The notes under the pieces: model-generated
Databases searched by the model: none
What the model saw: only the letters and a program-made list of their open reading frames with translations
Told to the model about the DNA's origin: nothing
Shown: positions 22,560 to 34,475 of the stretch, one piece after another
How the letters are laid out: every line of letters starts with the position of its first letter
How positions within the stretch are numbered: the stretch's first letter is position 1
Position numbers and translations under genes: made by a program
Source: Cryptomeria japonica
Taxonomy: Eukaryota; Streptophyta; Pinopsida; Cupressales; Cupressaceae
DNA: 64,000 nt
Reading direction: 5' to 3'
Assembly (NCBI RefSeq): GCF_030272615.1
Contig: NC_081413.1
Location: 17,184,285 to 17,248,284 of the forward strand

Positions 22560-25190
22560 GGTAGATTTTGGAAAAGAACACATGGGATATTATGTACTAC
22601 TTAATCCTTTGGAAGAGGATAAGGGCATACCAGACTTTAGTGAAGAAGATTGTAAGGTTGAATTTGAAGGAGAACTTATTTTTGTACTTGATGATTTGTG
22701 TACAACAAGAAAATAAAATGAATAACTAAAGATCAAACTCAAAGAGACAAAAGAATCAATCAATCTGAAAGTTCGAGTTGAAGAAAACAAGAGAGTTGCA
22801 GACTACTTAAACACTAAGATCAATGACAAATTAGTTGAATGCTCCAAACTTGAAGACGAAGTTGTATCTGTAAGGAAATAATTGGAAAAAGAAAAGGATC
22901 ACATAAACAAAGGCCTAAAACTCAAGAAAATCACCAACATCCTTGATGAGATAATTAATAGTAAAAAATCCCAAAAGGATAACAATGGTTTTGGATTTGA
23001 AAATGGTCAAAACTCAAAAATAGATACAACTAAAAGCATGACTAATATGAAAAATGAAGAAGCTTATGTTGGGGATTCTAAGGAGTCTAAAGATGAGAAG
23101 AAAAGGTTGAATAATGATCAAACAAAAGTTATCAATTAGATGAAGGGCTTCAATAAGTCCTTCCCTAAACAAACTACCATTCCTAGGTACTCTTAATCTT
23201 TTCACGACTATCGTTATTCTTGTAATAAGTTTGGTCACAAGGATATTAATTGTAGAACTAAAGCAAGAATAACTAACTACATGATTAAGAAATCCTTTGT
23301 GCCTCGAAGATATAATGCTATGAGTTCCCATTCCTTCTAAGGTTACTGCTATTCAAGCATTAAGTTTGGTCATAAGGTAGTAGATTATATTGAACACACC
23401 ACAAGACTGAGGAGGGGAGGGTGAATCAATCCAAACCTCAAAATGCTTCAATTTTAATGTATTAAACTTCAAACCACAATTAACTTATTACTGCAATTAT
23501 GTACCATGAAAGCACAAAGCACAACGATCCCTAACACCAAATTTACATGGAAAACCATAAACAAGAAAAACCACAGTCAAAAACACACTCACAATATGAA
23601 TAATTAATTATATTATTTTAGGCTCAAGGCCAAGGATCTTAGAGAACTTGAAAGGACTTGCAATATTAAGGCATACAACCTTAGGGTAAGATGCAAAGGA
23701 CTTGCATTATTGAGACTCATTGTCTCGGGGAAAGATACAAATGATTACACAAACTACCAAATGGAACACACCTTCTTCTAGCAAGTGCATAAAATCAATG
23801 AATTGAAATGAACAAGATCTCCTAATCATGAAATTGTCCTTGAACCACTGTGTCAAGCGATCAATATCATGGCAAACACATTTGACATCAAATATTGTCT
23901 CAAAGCTCTTCACAAACTATCTTTCACACTTCTGCTACATCAAATTTGTGTGTGCATCATTCACATCCACTTCACCTCAATTCACATACATCGCATACAC
24001 AACTCATACATCTGCACTCCTATATATACAAGATTATTCATTAAAACCCTCAACTAGTTAGGCCATTGACAAAATAAACCATATTACATAAAACCAAACA
24101 CATCACAACACATCCTTCATAAATGACTCCAATGAACCACACACACTAACACATCCTCCAAAGTCGGCGTCAAAAGAAACATGTAGATAAAAAATAAAGC
24201 ACGCCAACTATTTGGCTCAAAAACATCCTCTAATGCACAAAACACAATGCAAATATACATACAAACTCAACCACAAAGCATATCTAGACCAAAAAAACAT
24301 GATCCAAATATGATACATAATTACAATTAGTCAAAAACTAGACCAATTGACAACAAAAAACTCAAAATACCATACTTCACTTTGCAATCAAACCATCACT
24401 AGAAAACTGAACTAGAACACTACATAAACCAAATGAACGTGTCCTCCAAGCTCCAATACTGAAAGCCACATATCAGAGAACCACCAAGCATTCTCTAGAC
24501 TAGTTCTGATAGATACCCCACTGTCAGAAACAACAACAATTAACTCTACCATCTGAGCAATAGAGGACTTGCAAACTTCATAGTGCAATGTACACAGATC
24601 ACAAACATTATATCCAAAACCACACTTCATAATCTTCACATACCGAAGGAATACAAAACATTCTTCCATTGGGACATTAAATACTCTTTCCTGCATAAAT
24701 ATTATTTCATGCATATTGGAACTTCCACTACACCAACCTTTTGAAAACACCTCAAACTTGTTCAATATCACTACCAAACCACACAACAACATCAAAACAT
24801 TCACTTTTGAACCATTTGTAACATCCACACTATACATAGTGACATCAATAACAACACCAAATAGGTTGACATCAATGACAACGCAGCTGAATATAACTCA
24901 AGTTTCCAATATATTGTAGGACTTAAGTAAGGCAAAATAACTTGACTTCATAATATAATACTATTTTTTATAACTGCAATCACTTTGGGCATAAAGAAAA
25001 ATTCTATAAAAGTAATTATATGAAAACACCTCTAAACAAGAAAGTGGAGAATACCTTGAATAAGAAAAGGAAACAAACTACAAAAGTTTGGAGGAAGAAA
25101 TATAGGTAGGATAGTGAGAAGAAGAATAACACTATGTTTGTGCGTAGTGCACAAGATCTCATGGTAAATTGATACAAAATGTTGTCTTAG
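22560..25190 (+). pseudogene. C1 gag (C-terminal half), split by a solo LTR
   Basis: Coding similarity to the charged, coiled-coil-like tail of Copia gag: Lys/Glu-rich 22700-23140, then two knuckle-like modules, YSCNKFGHKDINC (about 23220) and a decayed CYSSIKFGHKVVDY (about 23345). In each module Cys residues are lost. Gag-like sequence resumes at about 24960 after the solo LTR at 23391-24909, with another knuckle-like remnant, and fades near 25190. Several stops. Role: RNA packaging of C1. Confidence 0.65.
23391..24909 (-). mobile_element. Solo LTR inside C1 gag
   Basis: On the minus strand it starts TTGGAAACTTGAG, carries the hallmark TTGTCATTGATGTCAACC (24855-24880) and ends in a C-rich TTCACCC(T)CCCCTCC block followed by GTGTTCA. 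It is the same LTR superfamily as C1. TATAT at 23386-23390 and 24910-24914 may be the target duplication. Boundaries are uncertain by about 3 bases. Confidence 0.7.
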
Positions 25191-25639
25191 GGGGAGCTAC
25201 CATATGCAAAATTGTCAAGACTTACATCATAAAAGCTGATTCATTTCAATCATGTCAAGTATATAATTACTGAGTAGATTTATGTCCCTAGTTTAAAGTT
25301 TTGGGGTAGTCACTTGACTTGTGAAGGTTTTTAGATCAAAATTGGGCCTCTATGATGACACAAGGTTTTTTTATCAACAATTCACCTAATAAGAATGAAG
25401 TACATTGATTACAAAATGTTAGGGCAAATTTAAGGAATTTATGTTTCTCTTGCACAATCTAACCTCATTCAAATTCAAGATTTTGTGTCCAAAGTTAAGA
25501 AGTGAGGAGAGCATTCAAAATATCTTAAATATTTTGTGCTAAATGTGAAACCCTAGCATTGATACACAAACGTATTCTTTTAAGTTATCTCAAAATTCAA
25601 TTTTCTGAAGTATAAAAAATTGCATTGGCAACTCCACAA

Positions 25640-26110
25640 GTAATTGATGTCACTAAAAGGCCAAGGCCCAAATTCAAGAAGTATCCTTTCAAGGCTATGT
25701 AAAATGACAATAATGGAGCATTTTGTTTCGCTTTGACAAATGTGGAATATACAAAGGATGTTCCAATCTACATTCATTCCACTCTTAATGAGATCAATCA
25801 CACTAAGTTCAAAGAACTCATATATGAACTATTTGATGACAATGATTTTTACAAGCCTAAGTATGCAAATGTGGAAGCCAAGTGGTTGGATAGTTGGAAG
25901 GATTACCCTAACTTCTACCATGAATGTGAATGGATTAAGTATGTATTGATCAGAATTCATGATGAGTTCATTTATCTTGACAAACCCTACAAAAGTGATT
26001 AGGGTCAATACTGGTCTATGTTCCACCAGACTAGTCCCAATGATGAAAGCTATTAAGAATAAGGAAATTATAAAATTGACTGGTGCTAAGTTTAACAAGA
26101 GATCCCTAAG
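25640..26110 (+). pseudogene. C1 ORF X, first part (unknown function)
   Basis: An open piece with TKRPRPKFKKYPFK followed (after one stop) by TNVEYTKDVPIYIHSTLNE and a Trp-rich stretch, WLDSWKDYPNFYHECEWIKY (25880-25940). It has no motif of protease, integrase, reverse transcriptase or RNase H. It lies where polymerase should follow gag. A frameshift near 26000 leads to another frame that continues to the LTR insertion at 26111. I do not recognise the family. Confidence 0.6.
26045..26110 (+). repeat. 66-bp direct repeat, left copy
   Basis: Starts GAAAGCTATTAAGAATAAGG and ends GATCCCTAAG. The right copy at 27563-27628 differs at only about 4 positions. The two copies flank a solo LTR exactly. 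Confidence 0.9.
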
Positions 26111-27562
26111 CTTGTTAGATTTGTGTGAATGTTGTCATTGATCTCAAACCCAGTAATCCGGTTAGGACCAGATGTGGTATGCTATTGTTAAGTTGTTGGA
26201 AGCAATCTTGGTATTGTAGGTCGAGCATTAATGAAAGATAGGTATGTATGTGACATGAATGTAATATGAAGCATTAAGGCATGTACATGATCTACTGGAG
26301 TCATTTCTGGAAGATCCTCTTCCATGGAATCCTGTGTTGTGCTTATCTTGGTTTGTATCCAGTTCTAGTATCAGCTGTGTGAGTTCCGGTATCAGTGACA
26401 TCATTTATATCAGTTGTATTGGTTGTATCATGCATCAGTTTGTATTACTATTTGAATGATTATACTGCATCATGCTTTATCTTAGAATTGGGAGTTGGTG
26501 TGCTTGGAGGTTGTGCTTATGGGTTTGGTAGACCCTTGTTTTGTCTTGGTTATTAAGGCGTACGTTTCAGTAAATGAAGTCTGTGAGGGAAGTGTGTAAG
26601 AGGTTGGTATAGGCCAACTTTCTTATCCTATTTTTGGTCCAGGCATGTTTTGGACAACATGTTGATCCAAGCAGCATATTATTGTGTAAATCACTTGTGC
26701 TTAGCCGACATATTATCTCGATAGGAGAAAGAAAAGTGTGTGTAGTATAGAAAAATAAGAATTATGTTGGTGGCAGAGTTGTGGACATCAGAGTAGTTGT
26801 AGTAAGAGAAGCAATTTATAGTGTGAGCAGTATATAAGCGAAGGAGTATATAAGAGAGTCAGAGTGCAGACAATGTTGCAACAATCCTTTACCGGATCTG
26901 TTGTAAGTAGTCGGTTCAACAGAGTAGTGCAGTGATCCCTTACTAGATTTTCTATAGGCGATTGTGGATAGTGGTACAATGATCCCTTCCCGGATCTGCT
27001 GTGAGTTTTTGTGAGTTGTTATTTTAGCTTAATTTGGAACTGACCTCATGTATTAGGAGATGTAATTTTCCTTGGTTCAATTATTATCTATTGCATAGTG
27101 AGCATTCCAACAATGAACCACTTTTGTAATCTGGCAGTGAGCCACCCCATTTTGTAAACACCATATAACTAGTTATATTATCTTGAGAGTTAACTCTGTG
27201 TGGTTTTTCCCATTTGGGTTTTCCATGATGTATTCCAAGATGAAAATCCTGGGTTTAGTAGCATGGGAAGCATATATGGGGCAAGATCTTACCCATATAT
27301 TTTGATTACTGCAAAGTGTTCCCCTAGGAAGGATGGCTCACCTGACATAAGGGCTTGACTGGAGCGTAGGGACGAACACTCTTTTTTTTGCCGTAAAATT
27401 TGGTGTTCAATTTGTGGCCATCTTATTTCTTTATTATGTTTTTTCTATTTCATGTTGATGAGCTTAATTGATGAAATTGATATATCAGTAAAAGTTTTAG
27501 AAATTGTGGGAATACTGATTCACCCCCCTCTCAGTATTCCAGTTCATTCAACCAATTCAATA
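26111..27562 (+). mobile_element. Solo LTR-like insertion in ORF X
   Basis: Begins CTTGTTAGATTTGTG with the LTR hallmark GTTGTCATTGATCTCAA at about 26130. It ends with AATTCACCCCCCTCTCAGTA ... TTCAACCA (27554) plus ATTCAATA. It belongs to the C1 LTR superfamily. Instead of a 5-bp duplication, it is bounded by the 66-bp direct repeats at 26045 and 27563. Confidence 0.75.
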
Positions 27563-27628
27563 GAAAGCTATTAAGAATAAGGAAATTATAAAGTTGACTG
27601 GTGCTAAGTTTGATAAGAGATCCCTAAG
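27563..27628 (+). repeat. 66-bp direct repeat, right copy
   Basis: Pairs with 26045-26110. ORF X continues immediately after it (TGTCAATAATATAAC), showing that this copy is joined to the original downstream sequence. Confidence 0.9.
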
Positions 27629-30233
27629 TGTCAATAATATAACTAATCCAGGGGTCTGCTATGCTTGAATGGGAATTGTGTACAAGGTTTACTACACAAA
27701 TAGAGGGTCTATTATAGGCACTATAATTCATCACACTGCTTACTAGGTGGAAAAAGAGGTTAAATAATTTGACCTATGTGAACTCATGAGAGAGAAAATA
27801 ATGAAGAACCTATAGAGGACAAAGGAGACAGACTATAACTTTAGGTATGACACTCTCGTCATTTGTCTTGTATTCCACTTCTTAAATGAATTGCCTAGTT
27901 TTAACAGGAAGCTATGGCAACCACACATTCCTGTTGCCACACAAATAAAAAATCAAATGAGAGGATTTGGTGATGACAAAAGTTACAACATAATGTATTA
28001 GGGTTTCTTTAAAACACTACAAAATGAGATGCAAACCAATCATAGAATTCCCTCCAGCTTAGTACGAAGATATGAAGGTTAGATTATATTTTTGGCTGAT
28101 AAAAAACCATTGATATATTGAGGTTGTAGAGCCAAGAACTGTCTAGGTCCCAAAAGTACCTTATGAGGTCTCTAAGTAGGAAATAATAGGTTATGCTAAT
28201 GTTTTGTTTATCAAACCAAGAGGCACTACTACATAAATATTTGTAACCTATGATGAAATAAGGGATAAGAAGAATAAGAAGAGTGTTGAGGAATACCTTA
28301 ACAAGCACATAAAAGGACTGCATAGAAAGTGGGGGTTGTCACCAAAGTCCTCATCTGAAGCCTCTACAGTGGATCCTCAAATTGATCCCATCCCTCGCAA
28401 GATTTTCAAGGACCTAGAAGAATCAATAGGTCCACATTTGTTGCCACTACTCCACAATCCTTTGAAGTCAAACAAACAAATTCTACCAATAGAAGAGCTA
28501 CATCTAAAGCCCAAGAACAAATGAAAACTGTGGAGAAAAAAACATGCAATACCAAAGAAGTTTTCCAAGAGAAAGAAGGTTGAAATAATGGATGTTGAAG
28601 AAGGAGAGGAAGGCACCTCAAAACTAAAAAAGAAAGACAAGAAATCCAAGCAAACTCCTCTGGTGGAACCTCCACATGAACCCCTTCAACTGGATGCAAC
28701 CTTTAATGGAATTGTGCAATATGGGATCCTAAATGAAAGTATAGAACTCTATCTGAAAGTGCCTTCTATGGATCAAAAAACTATTGAGAAAGCAATAATT
28801 ATGTATTTGATCAAGTACAGTGTGCCTTAAAGTGATATCTTAGATCAAGTTCCAGAAAGTCTTGCTCAAGTCTTAAGACAAAAGAGAGAGAAATAATTGA
28901 AATGGACAAAGAGTTGAGGCAACAAGCTCTTGATAAGGCCAGATCTTTAGTTTCTCAAGAAGAAAAGGTAAAAATATCTTAATGACAAGCTACAGAACTT
29001 AGGTTAAAACATAGAGTAAATGTCCTCATGAGCATGGACAAGTAGGATTGGGGTAAAATACAGTTAGAAATAGATGTGACAAATAAGATTCTTGATGAAA
29101 TAAAAAATAATGAGGAATATCCATATACACTCCATCTAAATGTCACTAATAATCAAGTAGAACATACTACACAAGATGTAGAAATTGCATCTCTTAATGT
29201 TCCTTCATCATATAATACAAAGCATGAAGAGCATAATGCACAAGGAAAGGGAATTGCATCTCCTTTTAAAACCACAATGCAACAAGGTATACTTGATTAG
29301 CAAAAAGAGTTGATGAATGTGAGAATAGAGGAAAGGTATGAGAAAATACAGGATTCATCTTCCTCTACCCATCATGTGGACTTAATTAAAGAAATTTTGA
29401 TGCAACAAATGTAATTTCAACTTGTGGTCACTCCATAATTATTACAATTGCCTACACATGATGAACAAGTTGATCTATCTAGTATGTATCCTCTGCACAA
29501 AATACAACTAGGAGATATATTTCATTCATTTGCAAGAAAGGAGATTCTTTAGCAACATGTTGAGGTTGTTGAATTATTAGAAGAAGCAATAAATTTTTTT
29601 TTAAAGGAATTGCTTGAGGCAAAAGAGATCAATCTTTTCCTCCCACTCAATAGATCAAGCTTCTATTGGATTCCTTCAAAACTCACTCATCTCATCTAGA
29701 GAAGCAGGAAGAACAATAGAGATTAAGAAAATAAACAACAAATGGATTGTTGATGCCTTTGAAAGATGTGCTAATGTACATAATAAACTGCAAGAAATTT
29801 TGAAAAGCATTAAAAAATGCTTAGAGTCCATGTCATTACACTGTATCAATCAAATTGAATCTATTGAGTCACAAATAGCTTAAATGGCCAACGTTTATGA
29901 TCCACTAAAGGATAAGAATGGTACTACAAAGCCACAAATAGAAATTTTACACTCTTAGCTGAAGCAACTTCTAGATCAAAGGAACAAATCAAAGGAGAAA
30001 TTAGTAAGCTAAGGGAAGTAATGAGCTTGAGGGTAGTGTCCCTAACTGGAATTTTATGTAAAGCAAGAAATGTTGACCAAAAGATGAAGGTGCCAGATAT
30101 TGTGGAAGAAGAAGAGGAGTTGTATATTCAATTTCAATGTTACATTCACATCCTATCCTCTGTAAAGATGCACTGGGATACTACTCTTTTCCAACTGAAG
30201 GTAATATACAAGAACATTATGCCTTCAAAGTAA
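27563..30233 (+). pseudogene. C1 ORF X, second part (unknown function)
   Basis: Decayed coding sequence in which stretches such as FHFLNELPSFNRKLWQPHIP (about 27870-27930), a Lys-rich basic block LKKKDKKSKQ (about 28620-28650) and long charged helical stretches (29614-29883, IESIESQIA end) are visible among stops and frameshifts. The total length from 25640 is about 3.1 kb without the LTR. No polymerase motif was seen. It may encode a structural or accessory protein peculiar to this family, but the function cannot be assigned. Confidence 0.55.
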
Positions 30234-30556
30234 TTAGAAGGATTATTGTTGCAGATAAGACATTTTTGGTACCATGTAGATATGTGAAGAATTAGAGTAA
30301 GTTAAACAATGTCATTTTGGTTTTGTTTTCAAGGCACCATGTACATATTATTGTTGTAAACCTTAAGGCACTTGTAGAAATTTTTGCTACATTAGTTTTG
30401 AGGCAACTAAGACTACTTCTTAGGGGGAGTATCTATCAACTTGATATTGACAGGGAGAGCATGTTTTTGTTGCAAATTCAAATGAAGACCCGCTACCCCT
30501 TTTACTTGATGTCAAAGGGGAAGAGTTATGGGGCATCTGATAAGTGTTGCCATCAA

Positions 30557-30572
30557 TGACAAATGGGGATAT
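30557..30572 (+). other. C1 polypurine tract
   Basis: TGACAAATGGGGATAT lies directly before the 3' LTR. A second purine block, TTAGGGGGAGTA at about 30420, lies upstream. Confidence 0.55.
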
Positions 30573-32162
30573 TGTTATAGATTTTGTAGCAATGTGTTGC
30601 CATTGATGTTAATCTATGCTATGTGTTGTCATTGATGTTAAAGGAGTAAGTATTATTCGTACATAGTTGTACCTTATCTTCTAAAGTTCATGTTCACATT
30701 AAGTATCAATGTATCTTTAATGAGTCAATGTTTTGATGAGTATTATCCTAATGTTTTAGAAAGATGTAGATGTGGGTACACATGACTTGATATGTTTTCG
30801 AGACTTCTACAGTGATATCTCGACAATTAGATGTATCGCACATGGTGGTAAGTTATAAAGGAGTTGACTAAGGCATTAATAATGCATCTTCTAAGGCAAA
30901 GACACATTATTTAGGTTCGCATTCTTCAAAATAGAAAGATGTTATTTTATGGTTTATAAATTATTTTCATAGAGCGGAAAAGATGTTATACCCAAAGTTT
31001 CAAGTCATAATTCCTTTTGTAGAGAAAGTTAGAGATGATGATATACCGGATTGCACTAAGGCAGAGTAAAGGGTCTCAAAGGACAAGTTGGAATGCCTCG
31101 CATTCTACCGTACTGTAGACATGGTCAAGCAGTTTTGACGACGTGATTTGAGATGTCTAAGGTATGGTATATTCAAGTTACAGGTAATTTGGCGTACCAC
31201 AAGAACAATTTTTAAAGTGTTAAAGTGATATAGTCGAATTGTTCTAGTTTGTCTTCATCTGTACAAGTGGTTATGTCCATGCGCCTATAAAAGGTTGTTC
31301 ATTTATGTTATATGAGCCTATATGGACTGTCCATATATCTCATAAGTTTCCAAGGTTTGAAGCGCATGAAGTTTCTCCATTATTCGAGTATCACGAGCAG
31401 CTTAGTGTTGTTTACCATGTGCGAGTAATGGTTAATAGGCCAACATGACATGGTTTTCATATTTGCGCCATGTTTCTTTATGTTATTACTGCTTTGAGAT
31501 GTAGTATGAGGTGTTTTAAAGGCTGGTTAAACCTTGTTTTGAATTGCAACATGTTATCTCTCTTGGCATTCTTGGCATTTTTATTTTGTAGTTGACTGGT
31601 AAAGCACCATGTTTCATTTATAACTAATCTGATTAATATTTTGGAAATTTGTGGAAGGTGTATCAAGTGGTCAACTAGTGAAACACTATATGTCGTATCT
31701 ACATGTTACCTTGAAGTTGACCTAATTGATGTTTTGAAGATTATATATGCATAGAAGATCAAGCTTGTTAAGAAGATGAAAAAGGTGTGAATGCTAAAGG
31801 CATTGAGCCAAAAGTAAATAATGTCACTGAGTAGAAATATTGTTAACTGACTAGTGGAATAAAGCCATCAAAATTAATCATTTTTGGTACTAAGGATTAT
31901 ATTTTAGGGATTTGTTGCTTCCTTGGGTTGACCTTCTCTAAAAAAAGTTGTCTAATCCTATTTTATATTATTATGAGGTTGGATTTGGACAGTAGATCTA
32001 GCTTGTTGGGTTTTCCATGCAAATATGGTGTTATGATTGTGTGCTTTTGTGTTTCTTTTCTTATAGTTACATAATCACATTTGATGAATCGTTGATCTAA
32101 TTGAAGAATCGTTTAAGTACTAATTCACGCCCCTCCCCCTTAGTACTCTTGTGTTTTCAACA
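30573..32162 (+). mobile_element. C1 3' LTR
   Basis: Starts TGTTATAGATTTTG, ends TTTTCAACA and is followed by CATTA, the target duplication. It aligns with 21017-22516 throughout but with many substitutions and small indels, indicating an old insertion. Confidence 0.85.
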
Positions 32163-33854
32163 CATTATTCATGTAATTAAAAAATGACATCAATATTTAA
32201 TGGAAATGGATTTCAAAGTCAAGATAGATCATGAGAGTCTAAAAATGTTTTTTGAAACAATGAATATCCTGAGTAGAACAACAAAATGTGGTTACCAAGA
32301 TATTAGGCATGCCTTTGAAATCATTTTAAAAGGGTAAAGAAAATATTGTAACTGATGCCCTCTCTTGACAAGAAGTAGAGGAAACAAATGTTTGTGCTAT
32401 TTCCTAATTAAAACCTAAATGGTTAGAAGCTACATGAGAAAAGTGGCAACATGATCTCCTCAAATGCATTATCTCATTCTAAAACTTCAACATGCCCCAT
32501 CTTCTTTTGATGTGTGTTTGGGAAGAAGATTCGTTATTCTAAAAAGATAGATTATTTTTATGTAAAAAAACTCAATTAAAAGAAGACATTCTATCTCTAA
32601 TGCATGATTCACTAATAGGAGGACATTTAGGGTTTTTGAATACCTATCATAGTATAAAAAAAGATTTATTTTGTGAAGGTTTAAAAGTAGATGTCAAGAA
32701 ATTTGTTGTTGAATGTTTAATATGCCAAAGAAATAAAGATGAAACCATAAAGACTCCAAACCTTTTACAACCATTAATAATTACAACACAACATTGGAAG
32801 GAAATATAAATGGACTTCACTGCAAGGTTGCCAAAGTCTAATAATCTTGATGTAATCATGGTTGTTGTGGATGAACTCACTAAGTATGCATGTTTCATTG
32901 ACTTTCTTATCCACTTCATCTAGTACTCTGGCTAAAGCATTCATTGAAAATATACAAAAATTTCATGGAATTTCCAAAATCACAATGAGTGACCATCGCC
33001 CTATCTTTTCTAGGATATTTTGGACAAACATATTTACAAGCATAAGGTACAAAACTAACACATAGTTCCTCTTATCATTCTTAATCAAGTGGCCAAATAG
33101 AGATTGTGAATAAATGTTTGGAGGGATATTTATGTTGTTTTTCCTCTGATAAACAAACACAATGGTCCAAATGGCTACCACTAGTAGAGTGGTGGTACAA
33201 CACATGATTGCACACATCCACTAGAATGACTCCATTTGGGGCTCTTTATGGCTACCCCCGACCATTTGCTACTCCTTATTTATAATCTCAACATAAAGCT
33301 CATGCAATAGAGGATCATATTCAACACCCAACAAGAAATACTACAAATTCTTAAGGATTTTTTAATTATGGTTCAAAATAGAATGCAACACCAAGTTGAT
33401 CTACATCATAGTGAGAAGAATTTTGAAGAGGGAGATTGGGTATTTATTTTATTACAACCTTATAAACAAATTTCTCTTAAGAAACATAAGAACATGAAGC
33501 TTGTACTTAAATTTTATGGTCCCTATAAAGTTCTCCATCTAATAGGAAGTGTAGCTTATAAGTTAGAACTTCCACCCTTGTCCAAAATTCATCCCATCTT
33601 CCATTCCTCTTGTTTGAAGAAATTAATAGGTAGCAATATTACAATTTAATTAGAATTATAATAATTAGATAAAGAAGGAAATTTTATTTTAGAATATGAG
33701 GAGATTATTGAAAAAAGATTGAAACAATTATGAAATAGAGCTATCTCTAAGTTCATAAGCAAGTGGAAGAATATTCCAATTGAAGATGCAACATGAGTAG
33801 ATGGAAAATTTATACTAAAACCTCCAGAATTGATGAGTATTGAGGATAATGCTT
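32163..33854 (+). pseudogene. G2 RNase H end, integrase and chromodomain
   Basis: RNase H resumes with FKVKIDHESLKMFFE. Integrase follows: the N-terminal zinc-binding region with GGHLGFLNTYHSIKKD and CLICQRNKD (32620-32740), a core with MDF, VVVDELTKYA and SDH, and later a QIEIVNKCL-like Glu region (about 33090). The C-terminal module FYGPYKVLHLIGSVAYKLELP (33510-33570) is the GPY/F type. After it EYEEIIEKRLKQL and WKNIPIEDAT (33695-33795) are the marks of a chromodomain, which targets insertion to chromatin. Many stops and shifts. Confidence 0.8.
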
Positions 33855-33870
33855 TTTGAAGGGGAGAGGC
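33855..33870 (+). other. G2 polypurine tract
   Basis: TTTGAAGGGGAGAGGC lies directly before the G2 3' LTR. Confidence 0.75.
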
Positions 33871-33871
33871 A

Positions 33872-34160
33872 TGTGAAGTCCCTGAATAGTGAATGACATG
33901 ACCCTAATATCATAATTTCTCAAGCATAATAAGTTGAACAGTTGTAGCATGCTTAACTTTAACATTAGATATAGTTAGTACGTTAAATAATCTTGATTAG
34001 GATAAAGGAGCATGCCCTTACATAGTTAAGAACATAAATAAAGGTGAAGATGTTTCTCCCAAAACATCATATCATCAAATATTGAATTCATATGTTATAA
34101 TTTGATTATTGGAGGTCACCCCCTCAAAGTGGTTTGCTATATTTCTAATGTTTATAAATA
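33872..34160 (+). mobile_element. G2 3' LTR
   Basis: Starts TGTGAAGTCCCTGAATAG. It matches the 5' LTR at 16167-16480 with substitutions and indels. Its right end fades into G1 integrase sequence around 34160. Confidence 0.75.
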
Positions 34161-34475
34161 TTTTTAAGAAATATTATAACACATGGTAGAGTTTATTATA
34201 TCCCACTGACTAGCCCAAGCATTAATTATTCACTAAGATCCACTTAAATCCAACTGTAGGTAACTCTATATTTTTTAATACTTGTGAACATGGGTTGAAA
34301 TTTCTTACAGGATGGACTCAAGCAAGATGTTATTTGTCTCTTGATATGATGTATGCCAACATAACAAGGATGATACATCTAAAAAATATCTTTATAACTA
34401 CACCATATTTCTAACACAACATGGCTAACATTTTCATGGATTTCATATGGGGATTATTAGTTTGGGGGTACACAT
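34161..34475 (+). pseudogene. G1 integrase, N-terminal part
   Basis: G1 coding similarity resumes after G2: a GLKQDVICL and DVCQHNKDDT stretch (zinc-binding Cys-x2-Cys remnant, about 34310-34385) and FMDFIWGL (about 34430-34455). It is interrupted at 34475 by a solo LTR and continues at 35681. Confidence 0.65.

Larger units (their letters stand above)
21017..32162 (+). mobile_element. C1: 11.1-kb Copia-like LTR element without polymerase
   Basis: Paired LTRs of about 1.5 and 1.6 kb flank an internal region with primer site, gag, a large unknown ORF and polypurine tract. The target duplication CATTA is perfect (21012-21016 and 32163-32167), and removing the element restores the host RNase H reading at the site. 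Two solo LTRs of related type lie inside (23391-24909 minus, 26111-27562 plus). No protease, integrase, reverse transcriptase or RNase H was recognised in the internal region, so it must have moved with enzymes supplied in trans. Confidence 0.85.
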
